Positions 35,191 to 47,153 of a DNA stretch of 59,480 bases are shown in pieces (position 1 is the first letter of the stretch; each line of letters opens with the position of its first letter). Origin of the DNA: Welwitschia mirabilis (lineage: Eukaryota; Gnetophyta; Gnetopsida; Welwitschiales); assembly GCA_051453625.1 (NCBI GenBank), contig JBOZIK010000001.1, positions 98,546,449-98,605,928 on the forward strand, read 5' to 3'. The position numbers were made by a program, and so were the translations under genes. The notes under the pieces are model-generated. The model searched no databases and was not told the origin of the DNA. It saw only the letters and a program-made list of their open reading frames with translations.

Positions 35191-36234
35191 NNNNNNNNNN
35201 NNNNNNNNNNNNNNNNNNNNNNNNNNNNNNNNNNNNNNNNNNNNNNNNNNNNNNNNNNNNNNNNNNNNNNNNNNNNNNNNNNNNNNNNNNGTGTTATGCC
35301 TTATCTTATGTTTTTCACTTTTTAGTTTGCATTCAAAATAAGTCTTTTTATTTATGAATGATTTATAAATATTATCAACATCTCTAAAATCTTAAATCTA
35401 GAAACATGCTAATAGTTAAAAATAATAATAATAATATGTAAAGGCACTACAAGGAAACATGCATTTTTAAAAATAGTAAGAAACATATCAAAGAAGATAA
35501 AGAATGAGGCACTTTTTATTTTTCCCTTTCAGTAAATCATTGGTTTTATGTTATGGGTATTTTTCTTTAATAGTATCTTAATTTGATTCAATTCATCTTT
35601 TCAATGTTATTCACTTCGACATCTAAATCCTTTTTACCTATTATTGAACTTATACTAGTATAAATATTTCAAATTTTCTAAGTCTTTGAAAATTAAATTC
35701 ATGATCACAAAAGCTATAGATTTTAAATAAAAATTTTAATAGCTAATGTAAATGTGTCAAGCATAATATAAAGAATAATATCATTTCTAATACATTATTA
35801 GAAAAATGATGCATGCAAGTTCTTCAAATGATATAGCTCATTGAGCTTATAATAGCAAGCAGAATTTTAAAAGAGTTCTTAATGCACTTATGTCTAGGCT
35901 ATTCTTATATGCCACATTTGGTTAAAGTAGAAATGAATAAAATTTGCATCAAATTACTTATATAGAAAGGCTTTACAATTTTACTATTAGCTTAATTTGC
36001 CATTCTATAATTTTTTAACTATTTTACATTATACTATAAGGTTGGAATGGCTATGATGGGAAAACAAATCATAATTGATAGGATTTTTGAATGAGACAAA
36101 GAAACTACAAGCACAAAACAATCAAACAAAAATGACTATGACTAAAAAAAAATAAAACAAAATTTACTTCAAGAAACTTTTGGCAGTTCATCCAGTGAAA
36201 AAAGTGGGGAAAATCCTATAAAAGACAAACATAA

Positions 36235-36850
36235 AGAATTTAAAATAGGCTATTTAAATGGGAACATAAAAAGAAGTATTCTTGGTTGATACCTAAAAAT
36301 AAAATTAGAGATGTGGTAATGATGTGCAAGTATTGTGAAAAGTATAGAATAACTAGTTCATGGCACATTAAAGATGGTTATTTCACATTGAAATATGATG
36401 TTCTTATCACACATGAGAAATCCAAAATTCATCAACCTACTTGAGTTTGATGGATAATATTGAATGAACAAAAAAGTAAAGTATATGTTGAACCATATTA
36501 CTGATTGTGAAGATATAAATAATGAAAGAACAGTTAAAACCTTAAAAATAACCTACCTTTAAGAATACATGTCACTAATAAAATATGAAAAGATCTTCAA
36601 GATTTAAGTTGAGTTAGGAACTCCTCATATGCTAAGTATCTGTTCTTAGGACTCATATATAAGTAAAAGCATCTCAATAATATTATTTTATCTTAATTTA
36701 AGGAAAAAATAAAAGACTAAAAAGTCCATTCTTCTCATTAATGACTAATGAAACCATAGATATGATAGAGAAAAGAATCTTGTTTTATATGTAACTTATA
36801 TAAATTTAAAAGGATTTGATTCTTTACTTTCTTAAGTAAAACATTTTCCA
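36235..36850 (+). pseudogene. hAT transposase fragment, second copy with start of catalytic domain
   Basis: The zinc-finger part is the same as in the first copy but frameshifted. Beyond it lie EKIFKI, the segment LGTPHMLSICS, and SPFFSLMTNETIDMIEKRIL, which matches the PFFS(I/L)M.DE(S/T)(T/D)D box of DUF4371-type hAT proteins. The first catalytic Asp position (D in DEST) is Asn here (TNETID). The rest of the transposase, including the dimerisation domain, is not found, so only a 5' fragment remains. Confidence 0.6.
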
Positions 36851-37179
36851 ATACCACATGAAAAAAAGAAAAACAATTTTCAATGTATTTGTGCAATGGA
36901 TAAGTGAGTTGGAATTATCTTTTAAAAAAAATAAATGGTAATTTATATTAATGAAGTTCTTCTATAATTAATGAAAAAAGAAGTCTTTTATGCCTTTATT
37001 TCCTGATACTTATGAAGATAAAGCTTTAAAGGCTTAAGATGATTCTTAAATCCTAGCATTATATGACAAAAGAAAATCGTCTTTATTGATCATTTTTCTC
37101 TTCTTTGATGTGGCCCATAAATTATTATCATAGTAATTTCTATTATTTAATTCATACTTATTATTTTATACTATTGTTT
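36851..37179. other. gene-free AT-rich spacer
   Basis: No motif was recognised between the hAT fragment and the LINE. Confidence 0.45.
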
Positions 37180-37666
37180 AAATCCCACATTCACTAGAAA
37201 TTTCTATTGTAAGGATTTATGTCCTATAAATAAGTGGGAGTTGGCAGACTAGTAGAAAGAACAAACATGGTTTTGATAAGCAAAAAGAAGTGTTTTAACA
37301 TGCGGGAAGAGCATACAGAAAAGAACATAAGACACACAAGAGCACATGTTTTATTAAGTAATAGAATCATGGCTTAACTGCATTTTGACCTTGGGCAATG
37401 ATGGGAAGTGTAAGAACAAACATACAGAATAATGTAGAAATACAAAAATCAAAGAAATGCACAGGAGAATGCAAGAACATGGACAGACCATGGATGCATG
37501 CTCTTACATGCTTCTGATTTGGCTTTCAAAAAGCTTTTGAACAAGTTAAATTTCTATGAAAGAGAGAAGCAAGGATTTCACAAGGTAAAGACTGATCAAC
37601 ATAGGGTCTGTAAATAACCCTAATCCCTTCTTATTTTTTTGTGAAAAAGAAAAGGTAGAAATCATC
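37180..37666 (+). mobile_element. probable 5' untranslated region of the LINE
   Basis: This segment is visibly less AT-rich than its surroundings and contains CCTATAAATAAG near 37210. It leads into the LINE ORF1 relic. No target duplication was identified, so the exact 5' end is unknown. Confidence 0.4.
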
Positions 37667-39300
37667 ATGGAATTCATGCATGAACAAACTACTAAGTAGG
37701 CAAATGAGAATAAAATTCCCAGAGGAAATATTCTAAATAAGAATAGTATTATTATAGATCTAGAATTTCCTTAAGATATTTTTGAAAAATTAGTTAACAT
37801 TTTTAAATAGTTATATGCTATTGGATTTTTTACTAGGAAAATTCCTCCTGTTTCTATTTTTAGTGATCGCTTACAAGAAAAGGAGGCATGTAGAAAGGTG
37901 CAAGTTTTTATAGTCTCAAATCTCATAAAAAGATTTTTTTTTCTTTTTGAATTTGAATCAAAGAAAATAATGGATTGGATTAAGTAATAACTAGTGTGAA
38001 ATTTTAATGGCACTTATTTGATCATGCAATCATGGCAAAAATATTTCAACTTAGAAAAAGAGACTCAAAATTCTATTCCAGTTGGATTGAATTACCAATT
38101 CTTCCAACATATCTAGCTCTACATGTTGACAACTCAGTTGCAAAGTTGAATAGGTTATTGGTATGAAATCATTTACTAGCTTCTACATTAGATCAACTTG
38201 AAGGGTCTATTTTTTNNNNNNNNNNNNNNNNNNNATATGAGGAAACCTCAGTTGTTATTGATGGAATGCATATTGTTTAAAAAGTTTTTTTCATTTTACT
38301 ATGACTAATAGATAGTACTACTATAAGAAGCTTAATTATGTGTAAGCAAAATGTCCTAATCTATTAGAAAAAATTGAGACCAAAAAGTTTTTAATAAAAA
38401 ATATTCCCCAAAAACTTAAATAAAAAGGCATTGATAATGACATGCAAGGGAACTTTTCTAAGGAGAAAGATGTTAAAAAGGGTAATAGATAGAAACCATA
38501 AGATTCATTTGAAAACCTAAAGTTAATACTAATCTATAAATAANNNNNNNNNNNNNNNNNNNNNNNNNNNNNNNNNNNNNNNNNNNNNNNNNNNNNNNNN
38601 NNNNNNNNNNNNNNNNNNNNNNNNNNNNNNNNNNNNNNNNNNNAATCTCATAAAAGGATTTTTTTTTCTTTTTGCATTTGAATGAAAGAAAACAATTGAT
38701 TGGATTAAGTAATAACTAGTTTGAAATGTTAATGGCACTTATTTGATCATGCAATCATGACTAAAAGATTTCAACTTAGAAAAAGAGACTCAAAATTCTA
38801 TTCTAGTTGGATTGAATTCCTAATTCTTCCAACATATCTAGCTTTACATGTTGACATCTTAACTTTCAAAGTTGAATAGGTTATTGGTATGAAATCATTT
38901 ACTAGCTTCTATGTTAGATCAACTTGAAGGGTCTATTTTTTCATAGATATGACGAAACCTTAGTTGTTATTAATGGAATGCATATTGTTTAAAAAGTTTT
39001 TTCATTTTACTATGCCGAATACATAGTACTACTATAAGAAGCTTGATTATGTATAGGCAAAATGTCCTAATCTATTAGAAAAAATTGAGATCAAAAAGTT
39101 TTTAATAAAAATGTTCCCAAGAAACTCAAATCAAAAGGCATTGATAATGACATGCAAGGGAACTTATCTAAGGAGAAAGGTGTTAAAAGGAGAAATAGAT
39201 AGAAACCATAAGATTTATTTAAAAACATAAAGTTAACACTAATCTATAAATAAGGCAAATTCCAACTCAAATTCAAATGAAATATTCCAAGAAAAATTCA
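37667..39300 (+). pseudogene. LINE ORF1 (L1-type), duplicated across a 100-N gap
   Basis: The plus strand reads LYAIGFFTRKIPPVSIFSDR, then FFFLFEFESKKIMDWI, a Trp-rich segment, and LDQLEGSIF. This matches plant L1 ORF1: the helix before IGK.L...., the F.(V/L)RF....D...V box and the R.WTPNF/VWIRLPGLP region. ORF1 proteins bind the LINE RNA. Copies 37919-38543 and 38644-39253 are near-identical and meet at the gap, with a 19-N run inside the first. The CCHC knuckle is not readable. Confidence 0.55.
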
Positions 39301-39689
39301 TTTAAGGGTAATCCTTAAGTGTTAACAATAAAGATTCAGATCCATAGACAAATAGTAATGAATGGTAAATAGTTAGCAGAAAATCCTATACCACAATTAT
39401 TGGATCTAATTCCTTATTTAATTCCATAGGCATCAATAATAGACTAACTTAGTTTAATTAGTTTAGACGGTAGAGTCGACCAACTATGAATAGCTTTGAG
39501 TATCATAACTCATATAAATGGCTTCAGGATGGGATATCCTTCCACTCAATGATTTATTTATGAAATTTATCTCATGGATTATCCAAGGAATTTAGAACTC
39601 CCATACAAGAATATATTTCAAAGTAAAGCTTCAATCTTATTCTTTTATAACAGGTTAAGGATTAGCGTTACTATCTTTAGGTAAGTTAT

Positions 39690-40250
39690 AATGTTATTCT
39701 ATGTAGTAGTATTCTTTTTAATACTACTCATGAAGTAGGTTAAGGAGGATCTATTATCCTTATTAAGAACACTTTAAAACTTCTATTATTAGCTTGGATA
39801 GAGATGATTCAAGGAATTTCATTTTGATTTATTTTAAGTTGCATAATATCATTATTGATATTTTATGTATCTATGTTTTTTCCCTTTGTAAACATCACTA
39901 TGTTTATGGGATTAACTTCATGCTTCTCTTCTAGATTCCACCTTACTAGTATAGGTAACTTTAATATGACAAAAAACAAGTTGGATAAATAAGATAGTGG
40001 AAATAGTGGATTAGAGGAAATAGAACTCAGTTCTTAGATTTAATTCAAAAAAAAATTCATCTTCAAGATGTTAAGGATGGAATTAAAGTTTATATAACTA
40101 ATAGACGATTTAATTAAAATAATGTAAGAAAAGAAGAAAACTTCATTACTTCTAGATTAGATTGTGCATACTTTACCATGAATAGAAGTGTGAAGATTGT
40201 TCATAATAAAAAGCTTCTAGTTTTTTTGAACTATAGTTAATTACTTTCTG
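39690..40250 (+). pseudogene. LINE ORF2 endonuclease domain, C-terminal half
   Basis: Readable stretches are GGSIILIKNTLKLLL, NITMFMGL and IGNFNMTKNKLDK, then ITSRLDCAYF. They correspond to GG..IL(I/L), the Y.P..... segment, GDFNM.. (the Asp is Asn here) and SRLDRF of apurinic-type LINE endonucleases, which nick target DNA. The N-terminal part of the domain (NVRGL box) is not readable. Frame breaks are frequent. Confidence 0.65.
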
Positions 40251-40879
40251 ATTACTTTTCTATTTTGTGGTCTCTTCAAGTTTATTGAGGCAGAATACTT
40301 TTGTAGAGATTTATTCATATTTAACACTACTTATCTTCATAGAAAATTTTTATATGATCTTTTCATTTAAATTTAGAATCATATCCCTCAACCTACTAGG
40401 AATCATGATGAATCAGTTAGTGGAATGATAGTATTAGTCACATCTAATGCTTTGCTAAACATTGCGACAAAATAATAGCCTTCAACATGTCTATTCATCA
40501 ATAGAATCTTATTTCAAATATCAATTTGTACTAAAATAAGGGAAATAAATGGAATTAAAATCAATTAGACTATAATAATCTCTAAATTACCAAAGAAAAA
40601 CTTAGACAAATGTGGAATTATTAGGCTAGAGGTGCACATCTTCATGCTCATTTATCTTAGTTATAGATGAGGGATCAAACTACTCCTAAGTTTTTTCACT
40701 TCATAAAAGGTAAGACAACTTCTCCTTGCATTGAGACTATTATTTATGGGAGCAACATTCATAGTTCTTAAGAAGATATTCTAAAATCTTTTTATAATCA
40801 TTTTTCTACTACTGGAGTGGATGAAGAAACCATTAATAGATGCCTTAAAGCCCTTTTCTTATTTTAACTTAAATATCTT

Positions 40880-43025
40880 TGGTTTAGAAAGTTACTTATC
40901 TAGAATAGCCTTTCTTCATGCTCTGCAATAACTTAAAAATGGTAAAGCTCCAAGTATTGATGGTCTACCTTAGGAATTTTATATGTGATTTTGGAATAGT
41001 ATTAACNNNNNNNNNNNNNNNNNNNNNNNNNNNNNNNNNNNNNNNNNNNNNNNNNNNNNNNNNNNNNNNNNNNNNNNNNNNNNNNNNNNNNNNNNNNNNN
41101 NNNNNNAGTATAGGAGTAAATCAAAAAGCCATTGACATACATATGACTTAAATCTCTAACTTCATTTAACTAGAATGTGCTTAGTTTCTAAATAGCTTAT
41201 CTTAAACAAAATTTCTTTAGGATCTACAAAAATTTAAAAATGGTAAAGCTCTAAGTATTTATGGTCTACCTTAGGAATTTTATATGCAATTCTATAATAT
41301 TGTTGGCAATGATGCTTATAATGTTTACATTAAAGCTCTTGATAAATGCTTTTTATGGATTAATATAAATACTAGAGTGGTGAAACTTCTTTTTAAATCA
41401 GAACATCTTTTTAACATTAATAATTGAAGACTAGTCATGATTTTAAAGGTTATTTAGAAGGTTATCGCTAAAGCTCTTACCAATAGATTGAAACAATTTC
41501 TTCCCACTCTTATCAATGAATAATAGATAGGTTTTATATCAAATAAATTCATTTTAAATAAGGTAATCATAGTAGTACAGTCTATGAATTAGGTCTCTAG
41601 TTCTTCTCAAAATGCTATTCTTCTTAAATTGGACTTTTCCAAAGCTTATGATCATCTTAATTAACATTTCTTATTAAAGGTAATTAGACATCATATATTG
41701 GAGAAGGCCTTTGAAAAGCATGTGCAAATGTTATTCTCGAATGCAACTTCTATTATTTGTATTAANNNNNNNNNNNNNNNNNNNNNNNNNNNNNNNNNNN
41801 NNNNNNNNNNNNNNNNNNNNNNNNNNNNNNNNNNNNNNNNNNNNNNNNNNNNNNNNNNNNNNNNNTTGCCAAAGCTTATGATCATCTTAATTAACATTTT
41901 TTATTAAAGGTGATTAGACATCATAAATTGGAGAAGGCCTTTGAAGAGCATGTGCAAATGTTATTATATAATGAAACTTCTATTATTTGTATTAATTGTG
42001 TGTTTTTTCCTTCCATTCATCTAAAGAGATCATCTTTTCATTATTATTGCAAATGCTTTTGGAGATCTTTTCAAAGTAGAACAATTGCTAAGACATCCTC
42101 AAGGTACTACTCTTCCTAACAAAGATATGGCTCTTCACAATCAAATTTGTAGATCATATTTTTTTAATACAGGATAATGAAATTAACTTCAAAGCAGCTT
42201 TGAACATTAAATATAGGATAATGAAATTAACTTCAAAGTAGCTTTGAACATTATTAATATATATTATAGTGCCTCTAGCTCAATTATTAATTGGGGAAAA
42301 AACCCAAGCTATATGCTCTATCTTTGATGTTCATCCTCACTAGGCATCTAGATATAATACTCAGTGGTTTTTTTTCCTATCAACTAATTTAAGCTCCTTG
42401 GGATCTCTCTTGCCTTAGTAGATACTCCTTTAGCTATGTGGAATAGGTTGGAAAAAAAATCAAATCAAAAATTTTAAAATGAATTTTCAGGCCTTTATTT
42501 TTAGCTAGATGACTTATTATTTGCTCTTATATTCTTAGTGTCATTCTAATTTATTACGCTTCCTTTATGGACCTTTCTAAATCTACATATGATTTAGTTA
42601 AAAAAATCCTTCAATNNNNNNNNNNNNNNNNNNNNNNNNNNNNNNNNNNNNNNNNNNNNNNNNNNNNNNNNNNNNNNNNNNNNNNNNNNNNNNNNNNNNN
42701 NNNNNNNNNNNNNNNAGCTATATGCTCTATCTTTGATGTTCATCCTCACTAGGCATCTAGATATAATACTCAGTGGTTTTTTTCCTACCAACCAATTTAG
42801 GCTCCTTGGGATCTATCTTGCCTTAGTAGATACTCCTTTATCTATGTGGCATAGGGTTGGAAAAAAAATAAAATCAAAAATTTTAAAATGAGTTTCCAGG
42901 CCTTTATTTTTAGCTAGATGACTTACTATTTGCTCTTATATTCTTATTGTTATTCTAATTTATTATGCTTCCTTTATGGACCTTTCTAAATCTACATATG
43001 ACTTAGTTAAAAAAAATCCTTTATT
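40880..43025 (+). pseudogene. LINE ORF2 reverse transcriptase (decayed, with gap duplications)
   Basis: Motifs in order: LKNGKAPSIDGLP*EFY at about 40930-40980 and again after the gap (41228-41285); KALTNRLKQFLPTLINE; LLKLDFSKAYDHLN with the motif A Asp (41632-41634); FVDH at 42146-42157 in place of FADD; INWGKN; LLGISLALVDTPLAMWN. These fit plant L1-type RT (GP.G, A.RL, LDF.KAYD, FADD, INW.KS, YLG.P). The second active-site Asp is His, so it is inactive. Gap-related copies are 41636-41765 with 41866-41995, and 42307-42615 with 42716-43025. The 40935-41006 and 41228-41300 copies are more diverged and may be different LINE copies. Confidence 0.75.
42171..42258 (+). repeat. 44-bp tandem duplication inside the LINE RT relic
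   Basis: AGGATAATGAAATTAACTTC starts at 42171 and again at 42215 with one base changed in the next 20. It duplicates the codons after the FVDH box and adds about 15 codons, so it arose after the RT gene had lost function. Confidence 0.8.
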
Positions 43026-44430
43026 GTTACTTATCAGGTAACTCCAATGCTTCTAAGGTTTTTAATAAGATATCTTGGAACATTCTTTAGTTGAACAAAT
43101 ATTTTAGTGGATTGAGCATTCCTTCCCTAGAAACTCAAGGTATATTTCTAGCAGCTAAATTTATTATAAGATCCTTTAAGGAAGAAGATACTTGGAAGGC
43201 AATATTTCGGTAATACTTTGCTAATGTTAGGCTTTTCCACTCACTAGCATGCCATGAAATTCACTAGAGTAACTTTCCTTTGTCATCCATTGATGTTCTT
43301 CTACAAGGTTCTTATGTTTTTTAACAAATTTGAAAATGCTAGGAAAACATCAAAGTTTACCTCTCTTAGAGTTTCAGTGGACTTACTCTTAGCAATCTGA
43401 AAACTCTTTTTTCTTGGTGGCCTACAACTTTCATGATTAAGAATAAACCTCTACATTATCATTTTTCTTATAGAATTATTAGGTTAGTAAAAAGTGGTTT
43501 GATTTATCTTAGTCAACTCATTTCTTATAGTAATGGAATTTGTAGCATTTGATGGTCAATTCTTAAAAATAGATGAAATGTGAAAAAACTAGGTTTACAA
43601 ATGATTAAGCATGTTGAAAAATTTTTGATGAATCATACTTGGAGGAATTTTGATAGTAATTGATAGGAAGATGGAATTAATCATATGCCACTATATTACA
43701 TAGATTTTGTCTTAAGAAAGCCAAGTTATGGGACAATACTTTCCATATGACTTAATAGTCATTGAATATTAAATGGAATGAGGATTGGATGGAAGATATA
43801 TAAAAAGAGTTATTTCATTTTCTTTGAAAATATAAAGCCTACGCAAAGCACAAACTCCTTCTTTAGTGTCTTATATATAAAGGTTTACCTATTGACCATT
43901 GTCTTAGGCATTTAGTGATTAAATAACTAACTTATTTCATTTATCATCACAAAGATGATTTTCAACATGCTCTCTAGAAATGTAATTTAGCAATAGAGTT
44001 ATGGAGTTGATTACAAAGTCTTTTTCATATGCTAACTCCCTTGTCGTATCTAGATTCTATTCTTCTCCAAGACAAAGTTAATAACAATGTAAAGATGGCA
44101 AGGTTGATGATTCTGTTGAAAAGTATTTATTTTTTGTGGAAATGTCATTGTAAAGATTAGCATAAACCACTTATTAAATGAAAAGTTCAATTCTCATAGC
44201 TACTACTCTTTAATATGAATCCACAGGAGTTCATTATAAAGATCAATTTATGATATTACTTAAAAACGAAATTCTTTAGGATATAAAGGCTTTTCATTAT
44301 TTTATTGGTATAAGTAACTATCCTTGGGGGGTGCATTTACTTATGAATGACTTTGGGGCTCTATTAAGTATTTGTCTTCTAATTGATATTGCTTTCTCTT
44401 CCTTAACAAACCCCTCCTTTCAAAACTAAA
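43026..44430 (+). pseudogene. LINE ORF2 C-terminus, zf-RVT-like domain and 3' UTR
   Basis: Near 43840-44160 the plus strand reads LPIDHCLRHLVIK, HHKDDFQHAL*KCNLAIELW and KMARLMILLKSIYFLWKCHC. This matches the C-terminal zinc-binding domain of plant L1 ORF2 (LP....L......C..C....E...H....C.....W, then ...W..RN). The first zinc Cys pair is degraded. After 44200 comes a G-rich then T-rich tail (CCTTGGGGGGTGC near 44330) typical of plant LINE 3' UTRs, ending near 44430 without a clean poly-A. A second copy of 43708 onward lies after the 46201-46300 gap. Confidence 0.6.
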
Positions 44431-44545
44431 TAAATTTTTTAATTCTTACATTGGAGTCTAATCACTCTTGAAGTGATCGTCAGAGGACTAACCCCTTTAA
44501 AGTGGTTACTTTATTTCTAAATTTTATTTTTTGATTCATATCATT

Positions 44546-44557
44546 TGGTATTAGATC
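44546..44557 (+). other. primer binding site of the Del/Tekay-like Ty3 element, copy A
   Basis: TGGTATTAGATC differs from the tRNA-Met consensus TGGTATCAGAGC by two or three transitions/transversions. It follows about 100 bases of probable LTR 3' end (44435-44543, ending ATATCA) and is followed by gag. The rest of the 5' LTR has been displaced or removed where the LINE lies. Copy B is at 47154-47165. Confidence 0.7.
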
Positions 44558-44574
44558 TGTAGCTACATTGATTC

Positions 44575-45600
44575 ATGCACAAAATGCAAAGATGAAAAAT
44601 GAGTTAAAAGCTTTACAAGAAGGAACAGAAAGAGAGCTTTAAGAGATCTGGGCATGAGATGCAAATGAGAGTTTCTATACTAATACTACCATCAAATATT
44701 TGAAGTTAATGAGTATTGAATTGAGTTTTCATCTTAATCAGTCAATGTCCTCCTATGGGAAATATTCCACTAAGCATGATAAGCATGTTTCTTATAATTG
44801 TCAAATTAAACCTGAGTATAATACAAAGGTTGGGGTATAACCCAATCTTAAATCACACATTTGAAATTTTCGTGATTTAACAAATAATATCTAAATGGAT
44901 GGATTGATTAAGATAAAAAGTCTTTTAAATTTAATCTTACTCTAGAATCATAAAAGATCCTTTTCTCTTACAACGAAGGTTGTGAGATGATACCAATCAG
45001 TAGAGAAAGCTCAAGGTATTATCTTTTAGAAGGAATTTGTGAAAGTATTATGCACACGCTTTGGTCCAAGCATGTATGAGAATTGCACTAGAGAACTTAT
45101 TAAGCTATGACACAACTCCATTATTTATAAATACCACTCTTACTTTGGATGGCTAGGTAATCAAACTTTGGGATTGATTAAAGAATGTTTTATAAGTTGG
45201 TTCATGAGGGGGCCACAGGATGAGTTAAAGCATAAATTTTACATGTTTTAGTTGATAAATATAACCTAAGCCATTGGACTAGTGAGGCTAAAGGAGGAAT
45301 AATTTTTTATCCTACATAAATAAAATAAGCTAAGTCATACTAGAACTACTCTTATCTCACATATTACTTCTACTCCTATGCCAATTAAAAGTCTAATTCC
45401 AATAAGCGTTAAGGCTAAAGAATATAATGTGCTATGTGATAACTATGATAAGGAGTTTAGTCCTAGCCATCACTGCAAGATGAAACAACTATATCTTATT
45501 AAAGGAGATTGGTTCATCGATGAGTCAAAAGTAGAGTTGGGTGTGATAAAAGCATCACTAGAAGACATGCAACTAGGAATTTTTATGCATTTCATAACTA
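44575..45600 (+). pseudogene. Del/Tekay-like Ty3 gag, copy A
   Basis: Readable segments are VLCTRFGPSMYENCTREL, then KECFISWFMRGPQDELKHKF and YMF, matching the (L)..RFGPS.YEDP...L and L...F..GL.DE.....M boxes of plant Ty3 gag. The knuckle region reads VLCDNYDKEFSPSHHCKMKQ (C..C in the family is C..Y here, then GH.C appears as SHHC). The open stretch 45378-45785 covers the knuckle and the protease start. Gag forms the particle. It is decayed by stops upstream of 45378. Confidence 0.75.
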
Positions 45601-46200
45601 ATTCTATATCCTCCAAGATGATAAGGATGAAGGTAAAAATCAAGAAGAAGTCTATTACTATTCTCATCAATCTGGATGACACACACAACTTCATCCATTT
45701 ATATTTAATAAAATGTCTTAATGTATGGACCAATGATAATTCTATTGAGTTTATGATGGTTAATGATGAGCATCCACAAGCCTGAGGTACATGTGATAAT
45801 CTCCCTCTTACTATACAAGGCTTTAGTATTGCTTTAGATTTCTATATGCTTTCTGTTTGTGGATGTGATGTAGTTATCAAGGCCTATTGGCTTTGTAATT
45901 TAGATCCTACTTTGGGGAATTTTTCTAAAATAATATAATTTTTAAGGTTCAAGGATAGTAATATGTTCTAAAATGGTTTAGAGATCTTTCTTTAGAGATT
46001 GTCACTAGCCACACCATTAAAAAAATAGTGGTCAAGGAAAACACTACTATGTACATGACTCTATACTCCTTATAAGGAAGTAAGGTGGTAGAGGAATTTC
46101 CAGTGGTATTGTAATAATTATTATAATACTTTGATAATATCTTTACTACTCCTAGTGTACTTTCTCTAGAGCATTTTCATGAATAATAAATTCCTTTGCT
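45601..46200 (+). pseudogene. Del/Tekay-like Ty3 protease, copy A (catalytic Asp to Asn)
   Basis: The frame reads KMIRMKVKIKKKSITILINL then DDTHNFIHLYLIKCLN, and after one stop LPLTIQGFSIALDFYML and CGCDVVIKAYWLCNL. It matches the lineage's (T)MR..G.I....(V/L)V.LIDSGSTHNFI, LTIQG....DFYLL.L.G.D(V/M)VLG..WL. The catalytic Asp of LIDSGS is Asn (CGAT to CAAT), which is a CpG transition. The 3' end is lost at the gap at 46201. Confidence 0.8.
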
Positions 46201-47153
46201 NNNNNNNNNNNNNNNNNNNNNNNNNNNNNNNNNNNNNNNNNNNNNNNNNNNNNNNNNNNNNNNNNNNNNNNNNNNNNNNNNNNNNNNNNNNNNNNNNNNN
46301 TTATCTTAATAAAGCCAAGTTATGGGATTATACTTTTCATAATACCCAATAATTATTAAATAGTAAAAAGAATCGAGATTGGTCAAAAGATAAATGAAAA
46401 GAATCATTTCATATTATTTAGAACTCTAGATTCAAGCCAAGCCACAAAGTATTTCTTTGATGTCTTATTCATAAACATCTACCTATTGATCATTGTCTTA
46501 TGTACCTAGGAAGTAAACCTACTTTTCCTATTTGTTAATGTAAAGATGGTTTTCAACATGCTTTTTGAAATTGTAATCCAGTAATGGAGTTTTGAATTTG
46601 GTTACAAGGGTTTTTTTCATATGTGAACTCCCTATCTTATCGAGAGTCTATTTGTCTTCAAGATAAAGTTAATAATAGTATGAAGATAGGATGGTATATT
46701 ATTCTGATGGAAGGTCTTCATTTTCTACAAAAATGTCATTACCAACCTTGATATACACATGAAACTTTTGATAGCTTTACTTGTGCAATGAGAAGTTTAA
46801 TTCTTATAGCAGTTTCTCTTTAATATGAAGTCATTTAAGGTCATCACAAAGATCGATTTATGATATTACTTCAAAAAGAAATTCTTTAGGATGTAAAGGC
46901 TTTTTATTATTTTATTAGTATAAGTAACTATCCTTGGGGGTGCACTTACTTGTCAATGCCTTTGGGGCTCTATTAAGTATTTTGTCTCCTAAGTGATATT
47001 GCTTTCTCTACCTTAACAAATCCTCCTTCCAAAACTAAATAAATTTTTTAAGTCTTACATTGGAGTCTAATCACTCTTGAGTGATCATCAGAGGTCTGAC
47101 CCCTTTAAATTGGTTACTCTATTTCTAAATTTTATTTTTTAATTCATATCATT

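Larger units (their letters stand above)
34008..36450 (+). repeat. 1.2-kb block present twice around a 100-N gap
   Basis: 34008-35190 and 35291-36450 align from end to end at roughly 95%. They differ in an (AAT)n microsatellite (14 units at 34136-34177, 5 units at 35421-35435) and by a 10-N run at 34240-34249 that stands for about 33 bases in the second copy. The first copy stops at the gap at the same base, ...TTGAGTTTGA, where the second continues. Two haplotypes laid end to end is the simplest reading. Confidence 0.8.

Noticed and set aside
37771-38013. Minus-strand open frame of 80 codons, with a partial copy at 38529-38738
   Set aside because: It is the shadow of the LINE ORF1 relic on the plus strand, and the copy arises from the gap duplication.
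45470-45733. Minus-strand open frame of 87 codons
   Set aside because: It is the antisense shadow of the plus-strand Ty3 gag-protease frame at 45378-45785; the plus frame has the family motifs.
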